Part shown: piece after piece, positions 1 to 5,972 of the stretch
Layout: every line of letters starts with the position of its first letter
Numbering within the stretch: position 1 is the first letter of the stretch
Position numbers and translations under genes: made by a program
Notes under the pieces: model-generated
What the model was told of the DNA's origin: nothing
What the model saw: only the letters and a program-made list of their open reading frames with translations
The model's database searches: none
From: Wolbachia sp.
GTDB lineage: Bacteria; Pseudomonadota; Alphaproteobacteria; Rickettsiales; Anaplasmataceae
Direction of reading: 5' to 3'
Assembly (NCBI GenBank): GCA_022836975.1
Contig: JAIXMJ010000014.1
Span: 1 to 12,653, forward strand
DNA: 12,653 nucleotides

Positions 1-129
1 CCTTCCTATCCATATTACTGAAGCTACGAATTTTCTGTTATCCTTTCCTCTTCTGCCACTATCTCCTTCTTTCCCAGGTAATTTATCTTTTATTCTTTCC
101 CACTGCTCATCTTTCAGGTCGTATAACAT
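1..129 (-). CDS. IS5-family transposase of element B, N-terminal part (partial at window edge)
   Basis: An open frame starts with ATG at 129-127 on the minus strand and continues through the left edge of the window. It encodes 43 residues beginning MLYDLKDEQWERIKDKLPGK. The 'L.D.QWE.I...LPG' opening is typical of the N-terminal domain of IS5-family (IS4/IS5 DDE) transposases. A purine-rich GAGAGGG lies 4 nt upstream of the ATG and the element's terminal repeat lies 43 nt upstream. The catalytic half seen in the other B copies (4502-5021 and 12248-12538) is not visible here, so whether this copy is intact cannot be told. It would catalyse cut-and-paste movement of the element. It is a partial gene only because of the window edge. 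Confidence 0.75.
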   Translation of the reverse strand, partial: MLYDLKDEQWERIKDKLPGKEGDSGRRGKDNRKFVASVIWIGR

Positions 130-188
130 CTTTCCCTCTCAAAAAATACTATTTTAACTCTGTTTTTATTTAATGTCGACACTACCTA
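1..188 (-). mobile_element. 5' end of IS5-family element B (runs off left edge)
   Basis: The 17-bp end at 172-188 reads, on the minus strand, TAGGTAGTGTCGACATT. The same 17 bases lie inverted just after the transposase stop at 5021-5037 and again at 12232-12248, so this is the terminal inverted repeat of one IS. Inside it, on the minus strand, a ribosome-binding-like GAGAGGG and a transposase start follow. The element interrupts another decayed transposase (189-560). The rest of the element lies outside the window. IS5 family is inferred from the transposase sequence; the exact ISfinder name is not known to me. Confidence 0.8.
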
Positions 189-560
189 AGTTTATATAGC
201 TCCTTGTCTATTTTTCTTGGAACTTTTCTATTTCTCTTTACAGAATTTATGCTTGATTTTTTTGTTGAACGATTTGTATCGTAAGCCTTATCTGATATAA
301 GTCTATATTTTGTGTTAGGCTGATCTACTTGGCATACCCACAGGTCTTTGCCCCTTGTGTGCTCTCCTCTTGCTCCAGTTATGCACTGTAACATATATGG
401 ATAAGCTATTCAAAATCTGGGTCATCAAATGGATCCTCCTATATGCCACTTTCCTACTTCCAATGGCCATAATCTGGTTCTTTGTGGTGTACAAGTTCTG
501 AACACCACATTACTGATATCCTTTGCAATTCCTCTCCATTTTTCTCTTCCACCAGGCAAG
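189..560 (-). pseudogene. Decayed IS5-family transposase (type C), truncated by element B
   Basis: On the minus strand, several frames give pieces of one transposase in the right order. About 450-535 gives a weak match ending in EPDYGHWK. About 409-445 gives ESGI and EDPFDDPDFE. About 182-394 gives a 70-residue stretch containing ITGARG, then ISDKAYD (the region of the second catalytic Asp), and finally DKELYK. The frames are broken by stops (after HWK, GI and DFE), so no full protein can be made. The last residues of the open frame (LR plus stop) already come from the end of element B, so the C-terminal part with the catalytic Glu is lost. The sequence differs from A and B, so it is a third IS type. 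The 5' limit is uncertain. No function is expected. Confidence 0.65.
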
Positions 561-712
561 TCCACAGTTCATTTATGCATCTATAGGACAATTGTATCTC
601 TACCTTTTTCTAACCTTCCAAATCTATAATAGTAGAAACTTTATGTAATCAGCATCTCGTGACTACATACCCTAGCACAAAAAGACGAGAGAAAAGTTCT
701 CTTGAACAAATT

Positions 713-803
713 TGGCGGACGGAGTGGGATTCGAACCCACGGTACGCTCATCACGTACGTCAGTTTTCAAGACTGGTACCTTAAACCGCTCGGTCATCCG
801 TCC
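713..803 (-). tRNA. tRNA-Ser (anticodon TGA)
   Basis: The minus strand folds as a class II tRNA. Acceptor arm GGACGGA (803-797) pairs with TCCGTCC (723-717), followed by discriminator G and an encoded CCA (715-713). The anticodon loop CTTGAAA sits between CAGT and ACTG and gives anticodon TGA, which reads UCA and other UCN codons. A long variable arm with GTACG/CGTAC pairing and the T-loop GGGTTCGAATCCC are present. It lies 45 nt downstream of mnmE on the same strand and could be read from the same transcript. Confidence 0.95.
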
Positions 804-848
804 ATTCTTTTTCTAACACAATATTTGGTTTTTATCAATCTAAATTAT

Positions 849-2186
849 TTATTTGCCAATACAAAAAGTGCTAAATATTTCATCTAATATTTCTTCATTG
901 CTAATAACTCCGATAACTTTTCCAAGTTCTGCTGAAGCAAGCCGGAGATCTTCAGACATTAATTCAATTGGTTTGTCGATATGAAAGCGTTCTAGATGTT
1001 CTAATGCTTGCTGTATGCAATTTCTATGTCTCTGTCGTGTAATTATAGGGGTGTCGTGATCAGACATAAATTTTCCTTTTATTTTCTCTTGAATGGATAA
1101 AATTAACTTATTGGTACCTATATTATTTATTACAGAAACAGGTAAATAATTTATACCATTAATTTTAATGTTTTGATCATCCACAATATAATCTGCTTTA
1201 CTTAGTACATAAATAGTATTATTGTCTTCTACAATGTGATCTAATCTATGCTGTTGTTCGAAAGCAAATAATGCTATTCTGAAATCAGATTCAGCAGATT
1301 TCTTTTTTGCTCTATTAATACCTTCTGATTCTACAGGATCTAAACTCTCGCGTATCCCTGCAGTATCAGAAAGGATTATTGGATATCCTCCAATATCTAT
1401 ATGAGCTTCAATAACATCCCGTGTTGTTCCTGCAGATTCTGAAACTATAGCGATATCACGCTGAGATAAATAGTTAAATAATGTAGATTTGCCTACATTT
1501 GGTTCTCCAGTAATTACAATATGTAATCCATCACGTAATCTTTCACCTTTTCTATTATCATTCAAATGTTCTCGCATTGATTTGATAAGTGTTTTAATTT
1601 CTTCATAAATTTGTATCAATTCATTTTTCTCTGTTATTACATCTTCTGGAAAATCTATATATGCTTCAATTTTAGTGTGTACACTTATTATAAACCGCCT
1701 CCATCTATTATATAACTTTTCCAGTTCTCCGGAGATTTGTTTTATTGCCTGTTTTGCTTGTACCTTTGTTTCAGCATCTATTAAATCTGCAATTCCTTCT
1801 ATTTGAGTTAAATCAAATTTACCACTTAAGAATGCTCGTAATGAAAATTCTCCAGGTTCTGCCATCAAGAAAATTTTTGATAATTCTTCTAAAATTGTTT
1901 TAATAACAGCTTTACTTCCATGTACTTGCAATTCTATAACATCTTCGCCTGTAAAACTATTAGGAGCAGGAAAGTAAATGGCTATTCCAGTGTCTATTAA
2001 TTGGTGAAAGCTATCATATAAATCAACAAGGGTAGCAAATCTTGATTTAATTTTTTTTTTGATTCCAAAATGACTCAGAACTTTCAATGCCTCACTTCCA
2101 GATATTCTGATTATTGCAACACCAGATTTTCCGAATGCACTAGATAAAGCGAAAATTGTGTGAGATTTCTTGTTCATTAAAAACAT
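849..2186 (-). CDS. mnmE: tRNA uridine-5-carboxymethylaminomethyl modification GTPase MnmE (TrmE)
   Basis: MnmE works with MnmG to modify the wobble uridine (C5) of certain tRNAs in the cytoplasm, using GTP hydrolysis and a folate-derived one-carbon unit. The 445-residue length is normal. Visible parts: an N-terminal folate-binding domain with 'SGVAIIRISG' (about 21-30) and 'PGEFSLRAFLSGKFDLTQIEG' type motif (111-131); a helical domain; an inserted G domain with P-loop GEPNVGKST (227-235), G2 TTRD (254-257), G3 DTAG (274-277) and G4 SKAD (329-332); and the family C-terminus FCIGK whose Cys is 442. G4 is usually NKxD; here the Asn is Ser. The start could be the first ATG or the one three codons later (2177); neither has a convincing ribosome-binding site. 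It is divergent from rplU across 99 bp. Confidence 0.96.
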   Translation of the reverse strand: MFLMNKKSHTIFALSSAFGKSGVAIIRISGSEALKVLSHFGIKKKIKSRFATLVDLYDSFHQLIDTGIAIYFPAPNSFTGEDVIELQVHGSKAVIKTILEELSKIFLMAEPGEFSLRAFLSGKFDLTQIEGIADLIDAETKVQAKQAIKQISGELEKLYNRWRRFIISVHTKIEAYIDFPEDVITEKNELIQIYEEIKTLIKSMREHLNDNRKGERLRDGLHIVITGEPNVGKSTLFNYLSQRDIAIVSESAGTTRDVIEAHIDIGGYPIILSDTAGIRESLDPVESEGINRAKKKSAESDFRIALFAFEQQHRLDHIVEDNNTIYVLSKADYIVDDQNIKINGINYLPVSVINNIGTNKLILSIQEKIKGKFMSDHDTPIITRQRHRNCIQQALEHLERFHIDKPIELMSEDLRLASAELGKVIGVISNEEILDEIFSTFCIGK

Positions 2187-2242
2187 TCACCGGATAAATA
2201 AGCAGACTTTTTTATATAGATTCTAATTTTATAGGATTTATA

Positions 2243-2271
2243 TTGACATTATACATAGTAAAGTTTACGAT
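2243..2271 (+). promoter_or_regulatory. Probable sigma-70 promoter for rplU-rpmA
   Basis: A perfect -35 TTGACA (2243-2248) is followed after exactly 17 nt by TACGAT (2266-2271), four of six bases matching the -10 consensus. It ends 15 nt before the first possible rplU ATG (2286), or 24 nt before the second (2295). A transcript starting about 7 nt downstream of the -10 would favour the start at 2295, which also gives the usual L21 N-terminus. Confidence 0.65.
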
Positions 2272-2285
2272 GAAACTAATAAATA

Positions 2286-2585
2286 ATGGTTTATATGTTT
2301 GCAGTAATTGAAACAGGTGGAAAGCAGTACTTGGTAAAACAGGGTAGTATAATACAAGTAGAGAAGCTTGAGGCTGAAAAGGGAGAAAGAGTAGAAATTA
2401 ATAAAATAATCTATGTCAATAGTGGTACAGCAGCTAATGCTACTGTGAGCGCAGAGGTAGTTGAACAGTGTAAAGGAACGAAGGTGATCATCTTTAAGAA
2501 AAAAAGAAGAAAAAATTATCGCAGGAAAACTGGTCACAGACAATCCTTAACAGTGCTACGTGTTAATGAAATTAACCTAAAATAA
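2286..2585 (+). CDS. rplU: 50S ribosomal protein L21
   Basis: L21 binds 23S rRNA in the large subunit. The protein has the family opening MFAVIETGGKQYLV and the C-terminal signature region RRKTGHRQ...L.V. The open frame allows 99 residues from the ATG at 2286, but the normal L21 start is the ATG at 2295 (96 residues): the three extra residues MVY are not usual, and the upstream promoter leaves little leader for the earlier start. No clear Shine-Dalgarno is seen for either. It is the first gene of the cluster rplU-rpmA, the near-universal bacterial pairing, with rpmA starting 19 nt downstream. Confidence 0.96.
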   Translation: MVYMFAVIETGGKQYLVKQGSIIQVEKLEAEKGERVEINKIIYVNSGTAANATVSAEVVEQCKGTKVIIFKKKRRKNYRRKTGHRQSLTVLRVNEINLK

Positions 2586-2604
2586 TTAATAGGAGTGTTA
2601 GGAT

Positions 2605-2865
2605 ATGGCAACTAAGAAATCTGGTGGTAGTTCCTGTAATGGTCGAGATTCGATAGGCCGTAGGTTAGGAATAAAAAAAAATGGAAAGGTAATACCAGGA
2701 AATATAATTGTGCGTCAAAGAGGTACAAAATTTCATCCCGGTAAAAATGTTGGTATTGGTAAAGATCACACAATTTTTGCTAAAATAGAGGGATGGGTTA
2801 GTTTTAGACACACTACAAATAACAAAACTTTTATTGATGTTATTCCTCTTCAGGTTTCAGCTTAA
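2605..2865 (+). CDS. rpmA: 50S ribosomal protein L27
   Basis: L27 sits near the peptidyl transferase centre, where its N-terminal tail contacts tRNA. The 86 residues show the complete family pattern: MATKKSGGSS.NGRDS, then GNIIVRQRGTK.HPG.NVG.GKDHT.FA. The N-terminus begins directly with the mature sequence, with no cleavable extension as found in Firmicutes. A good ribosome-binding site AGGAG (2591-2595) lies 9 nt before the ATG. It follows rplU by 19 nt and is followed 5 nt later by the tRNA-Ile gene, so the three are probably one transcript. Confidence 0.97.
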   Translation: MATKKSGGSSCNGRDSIGRRLGIKKNGKVIPGNIIVRQRGTKFHPGKNVGIGKDHTIFAKIEGWVSFRHTTNNKTFIDVIPLQVSA

Positions 2866-2870
2866 TTTAT

Positions 2871-2947
<77 letters not shown>

Positions 2948-2973
2948 TCTAAGCCTTCTTCCAAAGATACGCA

Positions 2974-4131
2974 ATGGATATATCAAGTATAAAAAATTAC
3001 AGTTCTCACAATAAAGTAGTTTTGCTTAGAACTGATTTTAATGTTCCAATAGTCGGTAATGTGATTCAAGACAATACACGCATTTTAAGAGCATTACCTA
3101 CTATTAAATATTTAGAAAGCATCGATGCAAAAATTGTAGTATTGTCACATCTTGGACGCCCGCAAGGACGTGATGATAGGTTATCATTAAAAGTCATGGT
3201 AGATCCTCTATCAAAACTATTAAATAAAAAAATAAAATTTGTTGATGATTGTATAGGTGAAAAAGTACAAAAAGCAGTAGATTACATGTCTACGGGGGAT
3301 ATTCTTTTATTAGAAAATTTAAGATTCTATCAAGCAGAAGAGCATAATGATATAAACTTTGCTAGACAATTGGCATTAATTGGAAATTTATATGTCAATG
3401 ATGCATTTTCTTGTTCTCATAGAGCTCATAGTTCCATAGCTCGTATTACAGAATTTTTACCTGCTTATGCAGGATTATCTATGTTGGATGAATTAACCTA
3501 TCTTGAACATTTACTTTCATTTCATTCTAGGCCAATTGCAGCAATAGTTGGTGGGTCTAAAATATCAACAAAACTTCAGATGATCAGACAATTAATAGAA
3601 AAGGTAGATTTTTTGATTGTAGGTGGTGCAATTGCTAATAATTTTCTGTTATTTAACAAAATGAATATAGGTAAATCTTTATTTCAAGAGAATATAGATC
3701 ATCTATTAAATGATATCTCGCATGAAAAAATCGTTATGCCTGAAGATGTAATAAATTCCTCCGGTACTGTGAAAGTGGTGGAGGCAATAACTGATAGTGA
3801 TGTAATTTTGGATATTGGACCACAAACTTTAAAGAAAATTGGTAATATAATAGCAAATTGCAAAACTGTATTATGGAACGGCCCTATAGGAGCTTTCGAA
3901 AATCCTGCTTTTGCAAGTGGTACTATAAAATTGATGAGTATTATAAGCGGTTTTACCAAAACAGGAAAATTAATGAGTATAATTGGTGGTGGGGATAGTG
4001 TATCCGCAATTAAAGCTGCGAATCTAACAAATAAGGATTTTACATATGTGTCAACAGGTGGAGGAGCATTTTTAAGCTGGTTAAGCGGCAACAAAATGCC
4101 CGGGATTGCTGCACTAGACAGAAAGGTTTAA
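2974..4131 (+). CDS. pgk: Phosphoglycerate kinase
   Basis: Pgk transfers phosphate between 1,3-bisphosphoglycerate and ADP, giving 3-phosphoglycerate and ATP; in bacteria with reduced glycolysis it may run mainly in the gluconeogenic direction. The 385 residues are slightly short for the family (about 390-420) but complete. Visible motifs: RTDFNVP (19-25), SHLGRP (58-63), LLENLRFY (112-119), AFSCSHRAHSS (144-154), GGSKISTK (193-200), WNGPIGAFE (301-309), GGGDSVSA (338-345) and STGGGAFL (360-367), covering both substrate-binding lobes. The ATG at 2974 is 26 nt after the tRNA-Ile CCA; no strong ribosome-binding site is visible. Co-transcription with rplU-rpmA-tRNA is possible. No hairpin-plus-T-run terminator was found after the stop; mobile element remnants start 87 nt downstream. 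Confidence 0.97.
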   Translation: MDISSIKNYSSHNKVVLLRTDFNVPIVGNVIQDNTRILRALPTIKYLESIDAKIVVLSHLGRPQGRDDRLSLKVMVDPLSKLLNKKIKFVDDCIGEKVQKAVDYMSTGDILLLENLRFYQAEEHNDINFARQLALIGNLYVNDAFSCSHRAHSSIARITEFLPAYAGLSMLDELTYLEHLLSFHSRPIAAIVGGSKISTKLQMIRQLIEKVDFLIVGGAIANNFLLFNKMNIGKSLFQENIDHLLNDISHEKIVMPEDVINSSGTVKVVEAITDSDVILDIGPQTLKKIGNIIANCKTVLWNGPIGAFENPAFASGTIKLMSIISGFTKTGKLMSIIGGGDSVSAIKAANLTNKDFTYVSTGGGAFLSWLSGNKMPGIAALDRKV

Positions 4132-4218
4132 AGAATAGAATTCTTTCGAAAATCATTTTTCCAATTTCCAATTGTGGATACAGGTATTTATAGCCCATCC
4201 ATTGGTGGATGTAAGATA

Positions 4219-4499
4219 AGAGCCTGTACGCGATCTATAAATATAGTAAGATTAAGTGTAGTTGAGATAAGGTGAATTATGAGAAACATATACCCAAGAT
4301 CGCGAAAAATTCGAAAAGATTAGGCCAATTTTAGAAAGTACACGAAAGCAGACGAAGCCAAGAAAACTGGGAGTGATTTTCAGAGTGCTGAAAAAGTGAC
4401 TACCAGTAACGGATGTTGTCAAAAGAGTGATTATGACTATTTCAAGAAATGGGATAAAAAGCCGAATGAAGATAGAGAAAAAGATTGTGAACAGCTTCT
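4219..4499 (+). mobile_element. Deleted IS5-family element A (about 281 bp, non-autonomous)
   Basis: The left end AGAGCCTGTACGCGATCT (4219-4236) matches the A end at 12541 and is close to the ends at 5078-5095 and 5785-5802. A decayed transposase start at 4279 (ATGAGAAACATATACCC) lacks 8 nt compared with the copy at 5524, which shifts the frame and stops it within 15 codons. Only scattered N-terminal sequence follows (TATTTCAAGAAATGG at 4437-4451). At 4482-4499 the sequence differs at 2 of 18 positions from the inverse of the A right end, and both sides are flanked by TA. Directly after, element B coding sequence begins. It is either an internally deleted A inserted in B or a recombination joint. 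Confidence 0.7.
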
Positions 4500-5037
4500 T
4501 AGGAGCAGACGAGGACACAGAATGGCTTATGATAGACTCAACGATAATCAGGGCGCATCAGCATGCAGCTGGTGCAAGGAAAAAATGTAGAGACTGGTAA
4601 GCAAGAACAGGAATTAGGTCGGTCTAAAGGTGGATTTTCGAGCAAGTTACATGCTGCTTGCGATGCTCTCGGCAATCCATTAAGATTTTTTGTTACTGCC
4701 GGACAAAGGTCAGATTATGTAAAGGCTTTAGACTTGATAAATGGTAAGAATATGGAAGCACTTATTGCTGATAAGGGATATGACGCAAATTATATGATTG
4801 AGGCTACAGAGGCTGTAGCGTCTGAAGTAGTAATCCCACCACGTTCCAATAGGAAAATATGGAGAGAATATGATACAGAATTATATAAAGAAAGGAACTT
4901 AATTGAGAGAATGTTTAATAAACTCAAGCACTTTCGTAGGGTTGCTACTCGTTATGATAAATTAGCCATCGCTTTCTTATCTTTTGTTCATATTGCTGCT
5001 ATTTATCTTTGGTTGAAATAAATGTCGACACTACCTA
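4500..5037 (+). mobile_element. 3' half of IS5-family element B
   Basis: It carries the catalytic part of the B transposase and ends in AATGTCGACACTACCTA (5021-5037), the exact inverse of the B left end at 172-188. The 5' part of B, including the start seen at 1-129, is missing and replaced on the left by element A. The element therefore has unmatched ends and cannot move as B. Confidence 0.8.
4502..5021 (+). pseudogene. IS5-family transposase of element B, catalytic part (5' truncated)
   Basis: The DDE catalytic region is present. One frame gives LGADEDTEWLMIDST (first Asp codon 4535-4537) and continues to AAGARKK. At an A6 run (GGAAAAAATG, about 4579-4588) the reading moves to a second frame giving NVETGKQEQELGRSKGG, then DKGYD (second Asp), then NLIERMF (Glu), and ends IYLWLK just before the terminal repeat. 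A -1 slip on the A run would join the two frames, as in IS5 elements that use programmed frameshifting, but a single-base loss cannot be excluded. The second frame is open from 4563 to 5021. The N-terminal domain is missing, so it should be inactive. Nearly the same C-terminus recurs at 12248-12538. Confidence 0.8.
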
Positions 5038-5086
5038 GTTGAATAAATCTCAAAAGTTTATATAATAACAGGATTTAAGAGCCTGT

Positions 5087-5288
5087 TCACAATCTTTTTA
5101 GCAAGAGAACAGAGAAAGCTAAAACGACCATTTGCAGGCTAGTATTAAGCTTTCTTTCACAGTTTTTCCATAGCCTTCTACATTTATCTAGCCAGGCAAA
5201 AGACCGTTCTACAACCCACCTTTTTGGCAATACAACAAATAAATGTAGCTCATTGTGCTTTATTACTTTAACAGTTGCACCAATAATT
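5087..5288 (-). pseudogene. IS5-family transposase of element A, C-terminal fragment
   Basis: The minus strand from about 5288 to the stop at 5089-5087 encodes about 66 residues: IGATVKVIKHNELHLFVVLPK, then RWVVERSFAWLDKCRRLWKN and ending VLLLKRL. 'VERSFAWL...RRL' is the conserved block around the catalytic Glu in IS5-family (IS427-like) transposases. There is no start; the D repeat replaces everything upstream. The stop codon overlaps the element's terminal repeat. It is the counterpart of the N-terminal fragment at 5524-5793, and a complete A transposase would be roughly 260 residues by family comparison. Non-functional. Confidence 0.8.
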
Positions 5289-5502
5289 AGACCCTCTGCA
5301 AAGCTACAACAAAATAAATGAAAAGAAATAAATAAGGGAGTAGAATATTATTTTTAAAATAAAAATATGGCATGAATTACAAAGAAGTAGTAAAAAGACC
5401 GCATAATAGCTGGTCTCGTGAATCTAAAACATGGTTTTTAGCTAATTCTACTTTTGGACTACTCCATACTCAAAATACTTCGCAGTGCTTCGCAGAGGGT
5501 CT
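5289..5502. repeat. MITE-like repeat D, long copy (214 bp)
   Basis: It is bounded by AGACCCTCTGCAAAGC at the left and GCTTCGCAGAGGGTCT at the right, a 16-bp inverted repeat with one mismatch. The first about 116 bp match the copy at 11919-12057 almost base for base (AT-rich core followed by GAATTACAAAGAAGTAG). Then it carries about 70 bp that the short copy lacks, before the shared GCAGTGCTTCGCAG end. It contains one 44-codon open frame (5372-5506), with no recognised product. It joins the two A transposase halves. No target duplication is visible at this copy. Confidence 0.8.
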
Positions 5503-5523
5503 ATAGTTGAAATAAGGTAAATT

Positions 5524-5793
5524 ATGAGAAACATATACCCAAGTGATATAGATCGTGAAAAATTCGAAAAGATCAGGCTAATTTTAGAAAGTGCACGAAA
5601 GAAGACGAAGCCAAGAAAACTGGATTTGTATGAGTTATTTTGCGGTGTGCTGTATGTATTAAAAAGTGGCTGTCAGTGGCGAATGCTACCAAAAGAGTTT
5701 CCAAAATGGCGTAATTGTTACGACTATTTCAAGAAATGGAGTAAAAAACCGAATGAAGATAGAGAAAGTATTCTGGAAATAGTCAGATTGTGA
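5524..5793 (+). pseudogene. IS5-family transposase of element A, N-terminal fragment
   Basis: 89 residues start MRNIYPSDIDREKFEKI and include YELFCGVLYVLKSGCQWRML and FPKWRNCYDYFKKW, the N-terminal domain (DUF4096-like) of IS5-family transposases. After ESILEIV the frame runs straight into the element's right end and stops (RL, TGA), so the whole catalytic domain is deleted. AAGG (5515-5518) lies 5 nt before the ATG at 5524. The leader ATAGTTGAAATAAGG matches that of the A copies at about 4260 and 12580, but the left terminal repeat is replaced by the D repeat. It could make a short protein retaining the DNA-binding part; an effect on other copies is only speculation. Confidence 0.75.
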
Positions 5794-5972
5794 ACAGGCT
5801 CTTATACGAAACCAAAATCAACAGCTTGACAAAAAGATCTGAATATAGGAGTGCAATATTTTTTCTGGTCCTGATGTCGCCTTTTTGCTGCTGTTGTTCT
5901 ACCTATCCAAAGCCTGCATTGCTTTTTTCTTAAATCTTTTGCTAACTCCCTTATTCTACCCCATTCGGATCT

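Larger units (their letters stand above)
5078..5802. mobile_element. Composite of two A-element halves around a D repeat
   Basis: The same 18-bp end occurs at both borders, pointing inward as an inverted repeat: AGAGCCTGTTCACAATCT (5078-5095) and its exact inverse (5785-5802). Each border is flanked by TA (5076-5077 and 5803-5804). Inside, from the left: the C-terminal part of an A transposase on the minus strand, the D repeat (5289-5502), and the N-terminal part of an A transposase on the plus strand that jumps directly to the right end sequence. Both borders derive from the right end of A (each carries the transposase stop region). The unit is 725 bp and looks like the result of deletion and inversion. 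Confidence 0.7.

Noticed and set aside
429..629. Plus-strand open frame of 66 codons
   Set aside because: It is the antisense of the decayed type C transposase and shows no family pattern of its own.
702..887. Plus-strand 61-codon frame with GRSGIRTHGTLI
   Set aside because: It is the well-known false translation of a tRNA gene antisense (here tRNA-Ser at 713-803).
3699..4094. 131-codon minus-strand open frame within pgk
   Set aside because: It is entirely inside the confidently identified pgk on the other strand; it is a shadow of AT-rich codon use.
4196..4211. Small hairpin CATCCA-TTGG-TGGATG after pgk
   Set aside because: The 6-bp stem has a good loop but no T-run follows on either strand, so it is not a convincing intrinsic terminator.
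5372..5506. 44-codon open frame inside repeat D (starts MNYKEVVKRPHNSW)
   Set aside because: No ribosome-binding site; the short D copy breaks the same frame, and its end falls in the terminal repeat. Kept only as a note on the repeat.
5803..5972. Possible gene remnant between the composite element and the 480-aa gene
   Set aside because: Minus-strand frames here are short and broken by stops, and no family pattern could be recognised.
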